Shown: one piece after another, positions 20,204 to 29,602 of the stretch
How positions within the stretch are numbered: the stretch's first letter is position 1
Layout: each line of letters starts with the position of its first letter
From: Endozoicomonas sp. Mp262
GTDB lineage: Bacteria > Pseudomonadota > Gammaproteobacteria > Pseudomonadales > Endozoicomonadaceae
Length of the DNA stretch: 64,000 bases
Direction: 5' to 3'
Assembly: GCF_025643335.1 (NCBI RefSeq)
Contig: NZ_CP092489.1
Span: forward strand, 1,104,501-1,168,500
The notes under the pieces: generated by a model
Databases searched by the model: none
What the model was told of the DNA's origin: nothing
Seen by the model: the letters and a program-made list of their open reading frames with translations, nothing else
Translations under genes and position numbers: made by a program

Positions 20204-21985
20204 TTAAATCGCCTGAGTCGCTTCTTTCAACCAGACTAAATCATCACCATCCAGCACGCCGGAAAGCTCCTTCAGTACTTTGGCATGATATTGATTAAGC
20301 CACTCAACCTCTTCACCGGTTAGCAGATCCATCACCAGAGGCTTGGTATCAATGGGTGCCAGAGTCAATGGTTCCAGCTTGTAGAACTGGCCAAATTCAT
20401 TTTCCATATCCTCGGTCACCAGCATGATATTCTCGATACGGATCCCGTGCTTACCGGCTCGATACATGCCTGGCTCATTGGTAATCAGCATACCCGGCTT
20501 CAAAGGAACGTCCAGACAGCGAGGGCTGACACTCTGGGGCCCTTCATGCACATTCAGGAAATAGCCCACACCGTGACCCGTGCCGTGGTTAAAGTCCATA
20601 CCCAGTTCCCACAGTGGCATGCGGGTCATCATATCCAGCTGTATCCCCCGGGCACCTTTTTTGAAGCGAGCCTTGGCAAGATTGATATGGCTTTTCAATA
20701 CCAGAGTGTAATCCCGTTTTTCTTCATCCGTCATATCACCACAGGCAAAGGTACGGGTGATATCAGTGGTACCATCAGGATACTGTCCGCCGGAGTCAAC
20801 CAATAACAATCCTCGTGGCTCAACAGTCAGGCAGGTGGCTTTTTCAGCCCGGTAGTGGCAAATAGCCCCGTTCGGACCATAACCTGCAATGGTTGGGAAA
20901 CTGGGTCCCTTAAACTCTGGAGACTCCGCACGAAAACCTTCCAGTTTTTCGTCCAGACTCACCTCATCCTCAGCACGAGTCGGAATCGCACCCTCAAGCC
21001 AACGCATAAAGCGGACAATGGCAACTCCGTCCCTGCGATGGCAGTGCTTCATGGACGCAATTTCCACTTCGTTCTTTACCGCCTTCATGAGGTTGGAAGG
21101 GGAAGCGCCTTCAATAATCTGAACAGATTCAGGCAAAGATTCAATTAACCAGCGACTGGTGGTTGCCGGATCCAGCTGGATAGTACTGCCACCAGCCAGT
21201 TTACCTAGGTCTGCGGCAATAGCATCATAGCTACGCATTACAACATTGGATGCTTTCAGTGCCTGTAATGCCACAGGTTCAATTCTGGCATCATTGATAT
21301 ACAGCTGAACCTGATCCTTTGAGAAAATGGTATAGGCAAGGAATACCGGATTACACTCGATATCAGAACCCCGCAGGTTAAACAGCCAGGCAATATCGTC
21401 CAGGCTACTGATCAGGAGGTGATCAGCCCCCTTGGCCGCCATTGCCTTACGAACCTGCTCAAACTTCTGCTCCCGGGTTCTGCCGGCATAGTGATCCTCA
21501 TGAAGGAATACTTTCTCGGCAGGCAGGGATGGGCGATCAGTCCAGATACCCTCCAAAAGGTCCCGGTCACTGTTAATGACAAAAGACCGATTACCAAAGC
21601 TTTTCTCAAGTCGGCGTACCGCTGCCAGGCTCATGGTTTTACCATCGAAGCCTATAGTGCTGCCAGACTCCAGTTGTGCCTGCAGCCATTCACCCATGGT
21701 GGGTACACCAGCGTTACCTTCACGCATCAACTGGACACCTGTACCCTGCAACTCTTGCTCGGCCTGAATAAAATAGCGACCGTCGGTCCAGAGACCGGCC
21801 TGCTCGCCCAGAACCACCAGAGTTCCTGCAGAACCGCTAAAGCCAGAGGCCCATGCCCGGCCTGTCCAGTGTTCAGCAACATACTCACTCTGATGGGGAT
21901 CGGAGCTGGGGACAATCCAGGCGTCTATTTGATGCTCTTTCATAGCGGCACGCAGAGCCGCCAGTCTTTCAGATATCCTGACCAT
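20204..21985 (-). CDS. Xaa-Pro aminopeptidase, eukaryotic-type aminopeptidase P (M24B)
   Basis: 593 residues, longer than E. coli PepP (about 440) and like the three-domain cytosolic aminopeptidase P of animals (XPNPEP1). It removes N-terminal residues ahead of proline. Two creatinase-like N-terminal domains (about 1-310, starting RLAALRAAMKEHQIDAWIVPSSDPH with GFSGSAGTLVV) precede the pita-bread domain. Metal-site motifs are LLVDSGGQYPDGTTDITRT (two Asp), NHGTGHGVGYFLNVHEGP (His), ITNEPGMYR and IRIENIMLV (two Glu). It is convergent with the lysine-rich gene and divergent from rpoZ. Confidence 0.9.
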   Translation of the reverse strand: MVRISERLAALRAAMKEHQIDAWIVPSSDPHQSEYVAEHWTGRAWASGFSGSAGTLVVLGEQAGLWTDGRYFIQAEQELQGTGVQLMREGNAGVPTMGEWLQAQLESGSTIGFDGKTMSLAAVRRLEKSFGNRSFVINSDRDLLEGIWTDRPSLPAEKVFLHEDHYAGRTREQKFEQVRKAMAAKGADHLLISSLDDIAWLFNLRGSDIECNPVFLAYTIFSKDQVQLYINDARIEPVALQALKASNVVMRSYDAIAADLGKLAGGSTIQLDPATTSRWLIESLPESVQIIEGASPSNLMKAVKNEVEIASMKHCHRRDGVAIVRFMRWLEGAIPTRAEDEVSLDEKLEGFRAESPEFKGPSFPTIAGYGPNGAICHYRAEKATCLTVEPRGLLLVDSGGQYPDGTTDITRTFACGDMTDEEKRDYTLVLKSHINLAKARFKKGARGIQLDMMTRMPLWELGMDFNHGTGHGVGYFLNVHEGPQSVSPRCLDVPLKPGMLITNEPGMYRAGKHGIRIENIMLVTEDMENEFGQFYKLEPLTLAPIDTKPLVMDLLTGEEVEWLNQYHAKVLKELSGVLDGDDLVWLKEATQAI

Positions 21986-22133
21986 TCTGGTTATTTTCCA
22001 TCAACTACTTATGTATAAAACCCGATAACTATACGCCTAGTTAACATTCGGCTAAAGCTTGTCTGCTTTTGGGTCGTAAAGTACACTGTAAGGTCCGGCG
22101 AACTCTCTTATAACCATTGACGATGGAGTAAAC

Positions 22134-22385
22134 ATGGCTCGCGTAACTGTTGAAGATTGCCTCGATCACGTAGATAACCGTTTTGAACTGGTAATGGTCG
22201 CTTCCAAGCGTGCGCGCCAGCTCACCATTGGCGGCAAGGACCCAAAGCTGGCCTGGGAAAATGACAAGCCCACCGTTATGGCGCTCCGTGAAATTGCCGA
22301 CGGCCTGGTCACAGCCAAGACCATTGAAGAAAGCAACCTCGAAGATGATGAAGCAGCTATGTTTCTGACCGGAGTTGAAGGATAA
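22134..22385 (+). CDS. rpoZ: DNA-directed RNA polymerase omega subunit
   Basis: 83 residues with [20 protein letters not shown] and the conserved ASKRARQL and [13 protein letters not shown]. Omega helps assemble beta-prime and carries part of a ppGpp-binding site, which fits its place before spoT. GGAG lies before the ATG. Confidence 0.97.
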   Translation: MARVTVEDCLDHVDNRFELVMVASKRARQLTIGGKDPKLAWENDKPTVMALREIADGLVTAKTIEESNLEDDEAAMFLTGVEG

Positions 22386-22450
22386 GAAGTATAACCCTGG
22401 CCGCAATGATTCCTTTGAGGCCAGCCTAATCTGCACGGGAGGAGCGGGCT

Positions 22451-24580
22451 TTGCTGACCATCAACGAGTTTGCCAGCCGCTTGAAGTCCTACCTGAGTAC
22501 CGAGCAGGTTAATCTTGTTCGCAGGGCGTACTATTTTGCCGAACAAGCCCATGACGGCCAGATTCGCCGCAGTGGTGAACCTTATATCACCCATCCGCTG
22601 GAAGTTGCTGCCATCCTGGCAGATATGCATATGGACCACCCCAGCCTGATGGCGGCGATGCTCCATGATGTGATCGAAGATACCGGTATCGAAAAGCAAG
22701 CTATTCAGAAGCAGTTTGGTGAAGTTGTCGCCAACCTGGTGGACGGGGTCAGCAAACTGACCCATATGCACTTCGAAAACAAAACCCTGGCCCAGGCTGA
22801 AAACTTCCAGAAAATGGCCCTGGCCATGGCCCGGGATATCCGGGTTATTCTGGTCAAGCTTGCTGACCGCCTTCACAACATGCGAACCCTGGGTGTACTT
22901 CGCCCCGAAAAACGCTTTCGAATTGCCCGGGAAACCCTGGATATTTATGTCCCCATAGCCAACCGACTGGGTATGCACACCCTCAGGGTCGAGCTGGAAG
23001 ACCTTGGCTTTACAGCCATGTATCCCATGCGCTCCCGATTAATACGCCAAGCCGTTCAGCGCGCCAGAAAAAACAGAAAGGATCTGGTCAGCCAGGTTCA
23101 GAAAGCCATCGCAACCCGGCTTGAGGAAGAAGGTCTGAAAGGCCGTGTGGTTGGCCGGGAAAAACATCTCTACAGCATCTACCGGAAAATGCGTAACCAG
23201 CGGAAGTCCTTTTCCGAAATCATGGATATGTTCGCCTTTCGGATTATCGTGGACAGTGTCGACAGTAGTTATCGAGCCCTGGGTATTTCCCATAATCTCT
23301 ATAAACCCATCCCCGGCCGTTTTAAAGACTACATCGCCATACCCAAGGCCAATGGTTATCAATCGCTCCATACCACGTTATTTGGCATGCATGGAGTCCC
23401 CGTCGAAATCCAGATCCGAACCCAGGAAATGGAAGACATGGCCAATAACGGCATTGCCGCCCACTGGCTTTATAAGAGTGGTGAAGAGGCCCTTTCCGGC
23501 AGTCATGCCAGAACACGGCAATGGCTGAAGGGCGTTCTGGAGTTACAGCGCAATGCCGGAGATTCCCTGGAGTTTATAGAAAACGTTAAAATCGACCTGT
23601 TCCCCGACGAAGTCTATGTCTTCACCCCCAAGGGGCATATTCTTGAACTGCCGAAAGGGGCTACCCCCGTTGACTTTGCCTATGCTGTCCATACCGATGT
23701 AGGTAATGCCTGTGTTGCCTGCCGTATTGATAAAAAACTGGCATCTCTTAGCCAGCCCCTGCAAAGTGGCCAGACCGTTGAAATAGTCACTGCATCGGAG
23801 GCAAAACCCAACGCAGCCTGGCTAAATTTTGTGCTGACAGGAAAAGCACGCTCCAATATCCGTCATCTGTTAAAGAGCCAACGCAGAAACGAATCCATTT
23901 CTCTCGGCAAACGCCTGCTCAATAAAGCATTAATTGGTTTTGAAACCTCTCTGGAGTTGATAGGCGAAAAGTCTATAGTCCAACAACTGGAACAACTTGG
24001 CATAAATTCCCTGGATGATTTTCTGGAAGACATTGGTCTTGGCAACCGCATGGCCTATATAGCCGCCAGGATGTTGATAGAGCCCGAAGATAGCAGCGAA
24101 AAGAAAAGCCAGCTGGAAAGCTCGAAGTCCGAGTCCCCTCTCTCCATCAGGGGAACAGAAGGTATGGTCATCAGTTTTGCCCGCTGTTGTTACCCCATTC
24201 CCGGAGACCCTATTGTTGGTCATGTGAGTTCTGGACGAGGCATCGTCATACACAGCGACAGCTGCCATAACATTGCTGAAATACGCCACAATCCGAACAA
24301 GGTTCTGGAAGTTGAGTGGGATAAAGATGTTAAGGGTGAATTTACCGTTGAACTACAGGTCGAGCTTGAACACCAGAGAGGGATGATTGCCTCTATTGCC
24401 ACCAGCATCACCGCTGTGGAAGGCAATATCGAAAAGATCAGCATGGAAGAAAAGGATGCCCGTTTCTGTGTAGTTCAGTTGCTGGTGAATGTCACCGACC
24501 GATTGCATTTAGCCCGGGTAATTAAACGCCTGCGGGTGATTAAAGGCGTTCATTCTATTAACCGGCTTCGGGAGATATAG
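22451..24580 (+). CDS. spoT: bifunctional (p)ppGpp synthase/hydrolase SpoT
   Basis: 709 residues. The HD hydrolase domain retains the catalytic HDVIEDTG near residue 73. The synthetase domain (about 200-340) has SIYRKMRNQRKSFSEIMDMFAFR and the substrate site KDYIAIPKANGYQSLHT. TGS (about 385-445, VYVFTPKGHILELPKGATPVDFAY), the conserved Cys-rich RCCYPIPGD and a C-terminal ACT domain follow. All parts appear intact. The start is a TTG at 22451 with AGGAG seven bases upstream. It is in an operon with rpoZ. Confidence 0.96.
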   Translation: MLTINEFASRLKSYLSTEQVNLVRRAYYFAEQAHDGQIRRSGEPYITHPLEVAAILADMHMDHPSLMAAMLHDVIEDTGIEKQAIQKQFGEVVANLVDGVSKLTHMHFENKTLAQAENFQKMALAMARDIRVILVKLADRLHNMRTLGVLRPEKRFRIARETLDIYVPIANRLGMHTLRVELEDLGFTAMYPMRSRLIRQAVQRARKNRKDLVSQVQKAIATRLEEEGLKGRVVGREKHLYSIYRKMRNQRKSFSEIMDMFAFRIIVDSVDSSYRALGISHNLYKPIPGRFKDYIAIPKANGYQSLHTTLFGMHGVPVEIQIRTQEMEDMANNGIAAHWLYKSGEEALSGSHARTRQWLKGVLELQRNAGDSLEFIENVKIDLFPDEVYVFTPKGHILELPKGATPVDFAYAVHTDVGNACVACRIDKKLASLSQPLQSGQTVEIVTASEAKPNAAWLNFVLTGKARSNIRHLLKSQRRNESISLGKRLLNKALIGFETSLELIGEKSIVQQLEQLGINSLDDFLEDIGLGNRMAYIAARMLIEPEDSSEKKSQLESSKSESPLSIRGTEGMVISFARCCYPIPGDPIVGHVSSGRGIVIHSDSCHNIAEIRHNPNKVLEVEWDKDVKGEFTVELQVELEHQRGMIASIATSITAVEGNIEKISMEEKDARFCVVQLLVNVTDRLHLARVIKRLRVIKGVHSINRLREI

Positions 24581-24598
24581 TTTTAAAAGTAATTATTT

Positions 24599-25648
24599 TC
24601 ACTCCGCTCCCATATAACCATCCCATAAGACATTGAGACAAGAACTTAATAAATCTTTTTCCTTTAATAACTTCACAAATTCTGGATCTAGTTCAAGGAG
24701 TATAGTTGTTAAATTCCTTGAATTATTAAGACAACTTGGGTCTTCAGCTATATGCACAGGTGCCCCACTGAAAACAGTTAGATGATTAGCAAAGCCTCTA
24801 GTTAACAAATTATTTTCGGATAATTGTGTAATTAGTTTTTCATTATCAGCTTTCAATTCATTAAATTGTTTTTCACATTTACCCATTAGGAGTAATAATT
24901 CAATATGGGGTGGAAGTCTTACCTTATCTTTGCAAAAAAAACCTGGTGCTGTAGCGGTGGTTGGCGATTGACTGATAAAAGACTGTGATAACAGTGTACT
25001 CCTGTCCTCACCATCTGTATGAACAAAGCCTGCTGTGCTTTTATCATATACCCCATATTTTATAGGACCAATAACAGTCATTTTCAGGTGATTTTTATGG
25101 GGCAGTGTACTCAAATTATTTTCTTTTACAAATGTAGCTAGCCTTGCAAAAGCTTGTTTATAGGTTTCCGAGTTCATCAACTCTTTAATAATATGTGATT
25201 TCAGCCTACAGTGCTTAATTTCTGGTTCTTCAGCTTCAGTATGTAAGTGATCAGAAAAAGTACTTTCCTCATTTTCATCTAAGGTTGGAATCTGGTCTAT
25301 TTGAATAACTGAAGGATTTGAGGGCCATTGATATATTGGTTTATAGCTCTCAACTATAACGCCATTATTTTCTCTAGGATTATCTAAAACCATAGCAGTT
25401 AGCTTTTTATCACAGTTAAAATAAAATTCATGCCTTCGATTCGCAAAATCACAAGCCAAATGACCACTATTTTCTTCGTAAGGCTCAACCGGAATTGATT
25501 CAATATTTCTAATAGTTTGGCTTTCACCATTTTTCACTTCAACAAACATATCAGCTATTCCCGCATGATGAACGTCGATGATCGTTGGTATTGACAATAA
25601 GGCAGCAAAAATAATGAAGCCGATCAAAACTGAGCCGCCAATTAACAA
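24599..25648 (-). CDS. uncharacterised protein, possibly the C-terminal part of an IS-split gene
   Basis: Up to 349 residues from a TTG at 25648, with an in-frame stop just upstream at 25658-25660. I recognise no family. Residues 1-20 are hydrophobic (LIGGSVLIGFIIFAALL) but the junction with the insertion sequence lies about here, so this may not be native. The body has a helical/coiled stretch (ELLLLMGKCEKQFNELKADN) and ends with an acidic helix. Base use is AT-rich. It is on the same strand as the signal-peptide protein at 27144-27770, with only the transposase between, which suggests one secreted-protein gene broken by the IS. Two adjacent genes cannot be excluded. Confidence 0.55.
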   Translation of the reverse strand: MLIGGSVLIGFIIFAALLSIPTIIDVHHAGIADMFVEVKNGESQTIRNIESIPVEPYEENSGHLACDFANRRHEFYFNCDKKLTAMVLDNPRENNGVIVESYKPIYQWPSNPSVIQIDQIPTLDENEESTFSDHLHTEAEEPEIKHCRLKSHIIKELMNSETYKQAFARLATFVKENNLSTLPHKNHLKMTVIGPIKYGVYDKSTAGFVHTDGEDRSTLLSQSFISQSPTTATAPGFFCKDKVRLPPHIELLLLMGKCEKQFNELKADNEKLITQLSENNLLTRGFANHLTVFSGAPVHIAEDPSCLNNSRNLTTILLELDPEFVKLLKEKDLLSSCLNVLWDGYMGAE

Positions 25649-25702
25649 AGCGGAGCTTTAAAGAAAAAATGTCACCCCTGAACGTAGCTACGATATGGCC
25701 GG

Positions 25703-27070
25703 TTATGATGTATCGAATGGAATCACCCTTTTCTCTTCAATACCATGAGTTACTGTGTAAAAAAGCCCCTCCCACGTTTTTATCAGCCAATGCAAAAAAT
25801 AGCCCTGTATCCATTTCCATAATGCTATACGGACTCCTTTTGAGCGGGTTCTTAAAGCTTCCTGAAACTGGGGACAGCACAGTTCCTGTATTTGATCTAC
25901 GAGAAAAGCAAGCATCGTCAGATAGGCCAGATTTGTGGCTAAGTGCTTCTCACCGTGACCGTAGTTATGTTCGAGATCGTAGCCTTGATTTTTCAGGGTG
26001 TTAAACGTCTGGTTCTCAATATGCCATCGGCAGCGCCCTCCTTTCATGACGGGTTCTATGGTTTCTTCGTTAAGCGGAATATCAGTCACCCAGCACCAGA
26101 TATGCTGTTTACCTTTTTTATCGGTTTCGACAAAATCAAGCACATTAACCTGTTCTGCATATTTTGCCTTGTTCAGCCTGACGTCATTGGCATAGCGAAA
26201 CCACCACTTAATTCCAGTCTCTTCATTAACTTTTTCAGCACGGTGAACTTTTCCTTCTTTATCCAGCTCATCCATCGCTTCAACCAGCGAGGCATGGTTG
26301 CCATCTTTCGCGACAATGATGTAATGCCAGCCATAACTCTTAATCAGTTGGACAGTGGGGTTGTCAGCATAAAGACTGTCCAGAAGAATAACGAACTTTA
26401 GACGTGGGTGATGCTCTCGTATGGTGGCAAACAACCGTTTAATGGCATTTTTTTCACAGTCATTTTTGGTCGAACCGTCCTGGCAAACTATGGCTTCCGG
26501 TGCCAATGGCAAGACTGTTTTTTGATCCGGGTGAGCAATGCATGCTGCCATTAACTGGTGGTAGTGAGCTTCGTTGGCCTTTCCCTTATTTTTAGTACAG
26601 CACTCCTGACAAGGTTTTTTATTATTGCAGGAGTAAAATAGCCCAGTTCCATCGATCGGGAGCAAGTAGTGATTTTTCAAGTTCCCGCAGTGAAATTCGA
26701 ATGCCTTCAGTAATCCGCCCCTTTGGACGTTAGACAGCAATGTCTTAAAAGGCTTTTTGAACTCTACGGGATCTATTGGATCCAGGATTTCCCGCATACT
26801 GGTATCACAGGGAGCACGTTTTTTTATCTGATACAGGTGCTCAAGGTTATGCCTTACTTCTTGCTCTGTTTTATCACGCTCAAACGAGAGGAGCGATGGG
26901 TACTTGAGATGCATCATGGCAAAAGCGGACATGGAGGCATCATGTATTGTTATTTTTCTGGAATCCTTGTTTGGTCGGACATCTGGAATTTGCTCATAAC
27001 TTTCAGAAATCGTAGTAATTAAACTGTTTGCACAAAGATGCTTACGACTTTTTTGGAATGGATAAGCCAT
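25703..27070 (-). mobile_element. DDE transposase of an insertion sequence (IS4-like)
   Basis: 455 residues from the ATG at 27070; the frame is open to 27103 but those codons lack support. Features of a DDE/IS4-superfamily enzyme: first Asp in YLLPIDGTGLFYS, second Asp in LKFVILLDSLYADNP, and the last acidic residue in RCRWHIENQTFNTLKNQGYD, followed by DLEHNYGHGEKHL. A four-cysteine knuckle (CNNKKPCQECC) lies between. The frame is intact, so the element may be active. Clear terminal inverted repeats and target duplication could not be fixed; a weak pair is GCAGCAAAAATAATG (from about 25602) with CGTTATTTTGTGC (to about 27123). Confidence 0.88.
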
Positions 27071-27143
27071 GAGAGACAGCCATTGATAAAGTATCCCTAT
27101 CAAAAGTAGACGTTATTTTGTGCGAAATCACTCCATTTGGAAT

Positions 27144-27770
27144 TTACTGTAAGCCTTGCTGTTGCAGTGATTTAATTGATGTCACGGGAATAGCTGCAAA
27201 CATATGCTTATCAATATCACTTTCTTTAAGAAATGTTTCTGTTGATGGCATTTTAAATCGTGATAATTCTAATTCCGAAGCTCCCGTGGTTTCAGCAGAA
27301 TAACCACCAATATCCTCAAGCATAACGACTCTTTTTTGAGAGGGGGGTGGAATAGCTGTTGTAACTACTCGTACTTTTCGTATTGTATTGACAATATTTT
27401 CTAAACCCCATCTACAGCTCATTGAAATAGCTGAAAAAACGGTTGAGATCACATTCTTACCAATAGAACATGAACTGTTACCAGTCATTGTATCAGTACT
27501 CGTTGACGGTATGTACCTGTTGTCACCAGACAGAGGCTTACACAAAGTTGTTTCACTACTAAGCCTCATACTCTTTGGCTCGACTCCTGGACTGTCCGAA
27601 CCCGGTGGAATTTTTCTTTTTACACCCTTTATAGATTGAACACGAGAACCTTCAACTGTTTGCTGAGGATTATTATCTGTGCCTGTTACCCCATAGGGCT
27701 GAGCTGTCGCCGGTAATATATTCATACTAAATAAGACAGCCAATAGTAGTTTTTTATCCCAAAACACCAC
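27144..27770 (-). CDS. putative secreted protein of unknown function, possibly the N-terminal part of an IS-split gene
   Basis: 208 residues from a GTG at 27770 preceded by AGAGG six bases upstream; the frame also opens at a TTG at 27797. The N-terminus (VVFWDKKLLLAVLFSMNI, then LPATAQ) is a good Sec signal peptide with cleavage after ATA. The mature part is rich in Ser, Thr and Pro, with no recognisable domain and no transmembrane segment. It stops at TAA 74 bases before the transposase start. Its last residues (FAAIPVTSIKSLQQQGL) loosely resemble FAALLSIPTIIDVHHAGI at the start of the frame beyond the IS. This allows either a single broken gene or two related ones. It breaks the conserved spoT-ridA order. 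Confidence 0.55.
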   Translation of the reverse strand: MVFWDKKLLLAVLFSMNILPATAQPYGVTGTDNNPQQTVEGSRVQSIKGVKRKIPPGSDSPGVEPKSMRLSSETTLCKPLSGDNRYIPSTSTDTMTGNSSCSIGKNVISTVFSAISMSCRWGLENIVNTIRKVRVVTTAIPPPSQKRVVMLEDIGGYSAETTGASELELSRFKMPSTETFLKESDIDKHMFAAIPVTSIKSLQQQGLQ

Positions 27771-27921
27771 TATGTACCTCTGGATAGTAAACAACAACGG
27801 CTATAACTCTAGCAGGCTGTACAAAAACTGACTTATTAATCAAAAGCTTCGACTGTTGACCCCAGTAAGTCATCCTCCTACTATTTCAAAGCTTTTTAAC
27901 AAATAATTAATGTGAACAACC

Positions 27922-28308
27922 ATGAGCAACAGGCAAACCATCCATACTGATAAAGCGCCCAGCGCCATTGGCACTTATTCCCAAGCCGTAAAGGCGGGCA
28001 CTACCGTCTATATCTCTGGCCAGATTCCACTGATTCCGGAAACCATGGAGTTGGAGGCCGGTGACTTTAAAAACCTGACCCGTCGCTGCTTTGAAAACCT
28101 GAAGGCGGTGGCTGAAGCTTCAGGTGGCACTCTGGCAGATGCTGCCAAAGTCACCATTTTCCTGACGGATTTAAGCAACTTTGCGGATGTTAATGAAATT
28201 ATGGCGGAGTATTTCCAGCAACCCTATCCTGCACGGGCAGCCGTAGGTGTAAAAGAACTGCCAAAAGGGGTTCCTGTGGAAATTGAAGCCATTCTTGAAC
28301 TGAAGTAA
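27922..28308 (+). CDS. ridA: RidA family reactive imine deaminase
   Basis: 128 residues, standard length. RidA hydrolyses enamine/imine intermediates released by PLP enzymes such as threonine dehydratase. Conserved elements: [34 protein letters not shown], the substrate-carboxylate Arg in [15 protein letters not shown], and VEIEAILE with the Glu. In Pseudomonas it follows spoT directly; here 3.3 kb of accessory DNA intervenes. Confidence 0.95.
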   Translation: MSNRQTIHTDKAPSAIGTYSQAVKAGTTVYISGQIPLIPETMELEAGDFKNLTRRCFENLKAVAEASGGTLADAAKVTIFLTDLSNFADVNEIMAEYFQQPYPARAAVGVKELPKGVPVEIEAILELK

Positions 28309-28312
28309 GGAG

Positions 28313-29317
28313 CTATTGATTTTCCGGTTCCCGAGTACCCCACCCGAGCTGTTTCAGCTTATCCATGTTTCGCCAGGCCGCTTCATGATAGGACGGCGCA
28401 CTGTCGATAGCATTTTGAAACAGCTCTGCCGCCTTTGCCTCATCGCCCGCCATCATAGCCAGATAACCCACATCATTACTGGCTTCGTGAGGTTCCATAT
28501 ACCGTTCCAGTAGCTCAAGTGCCCTGTCATAACGCCTTGCCCGAATATTCACCAACGCCAGATTATAAATAGCTCGTGTAAACCGGGGACGAATACTCAA
28601 CGCTTCATGAAGTAAACCTTCAGCCCTTCGCCAGTCGCCTGAGAGATATAGGGAGTAAGCCATATTATTGATTAATTCCGGTGACTCCGGCTCTTGCTCC
28701 AGGCCTTGCTGGTAATACGCCTGTGCTTTCTGGTAATCCCCTTCAATATCTGCCAGCTGCCCCAGTCCATTGTAAGCCCCCACAGGGATATAGCTTTGTG
28801 AAGCTCTCTCTTTGGCTGTTTGGTTATGGTAAACCGCAACCGCCTTAACCAGAAGACGCCTTGCCTCTTTGATATTGTTTTGCTTTAACAAAATCAGGCC
28901 AGCTCCTTCCAGGCTGGCAATATGCCTTGGGGTGCTTTTTAAAACAAAACGATAGATTTGTTCGGCCTGCCCACTATTACCTGCCTGTTGATGAAGGTTC
29001 GCCAACTTATAACCGGCACTGGCATTTTTTTTATCCAGTTCAATAGCCCTGGCATAGAATGCCGCAGCCTTATTCATGTTGTTACGCTGCAAAGCCTTAT
29101 CGGCCAATTGTTCTGCCTCTGTGGATGTTCTGGCTCCTGTTGCATACTGGACACTTTCATCCCAGGCTCCCTCGTAAAGCGCCAACCCGGGTTCATTTTT
29201 TTCGGATACCTGTTGCCCACCTGTTTTATTTTTTACGGATAATGATTCTGGCGTAGAACAGCCAGAAACCATGCCAAAAAATAGGATCAACACGGGAGCA
29301 CAGGATTTTTTTATCAT
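28313..29317 (-). CDS. TPR-repeat lipoprotein
   Basis: 334 residues. Lipoprotein signal MIKKSCAPVLILFFGMVSGC with the lipobox cysteine at 20. From about residue 70 to 330 it is a chain of TPR helices (NKAAAFYARAIELDKKNASA, QAEQIYRFVLKSTPRH, KAQAYYQQGLEQEPESPELI, RAEGLLHEALSIRPRF, KAAELFQNAIDSAPSY). Such proteins scaffold envelope or secretion complexes (PilF/TadD-like), but the partner cannot be told. It is convergent with ridA with a four-base gap. Confidence 0.85.
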   Translation of the reverse strand: MIKKSCAPVLILFFGMVSGCSTPESLSVKNKTGGQQVSEKNEPGLALYEGAWDESVQYATGARTSTEAEQLADKALQRNNMNKAAAFYARAIELDKKNASAGYKLANLHQQAGNSGQAEQIYRFVLKSTPRHIASLEGAGLILLKQNNIKEARRLLVKAVAVYHNQTAKERASQSYIPVGAYNGLGQLADIEGDYQKAQAYYQQGLEQEPESPELINNMAYSLYLSGDWRRAEGLLHEALSIRPRFTRAIYNLALVNIRARRYDRALELLERYMEPHEASNDVGYLAMMAGDEAKAAELFQNAIDSAPSYHEAAWRNMDKLKQLGWGTREPENQ

Positions 29318-29348
29318 TATTAATACACTGGATGAATGGTTAATCTAT

Positions 29349-29509
29349 CCCGGATATTTCATAAACTGCCCCGAGCATTGCGCTGGACTTTGTGGCTCTA
29401 AGAAGTTTTGTGAAGGAGTGCCGTACCGGGGAGTACGGTCAACTGAACAAAACTCCTTAGGGCCACAAAGGACAAGCAAGGCCGGGAGCACGTTTATGAA
29501 ATATCCGGG
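29349..29509. repeat. palindromic element, family B, copy 1
   Basis: 161 bases with inverted ends CCCGGATATTTCATAAAC...GTTTATGAAATATCCGGG. Within is a second inverted pair (actttgtggctctaagaa with ccttagggccacaaag) and a central hairpin ccgtac-cgggga-gtacgg. A copy of the same length and orientation lies at 36646-36808. It stands between the TPR lipoprotein and the homeodomain-like gene, about 90 bases from the start of the latter. No coding capacity. Confidence 0.8.
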
Positions 29510-29602
29510 CTATCCCCGGCAGCAGGGGCAGCTTCGCTGTCCCTTGCCTGCTGTTGTTAGGTGTCTAAACTTAGCACTATCATTTCTTAGGATGAGTGAA
29601 AA

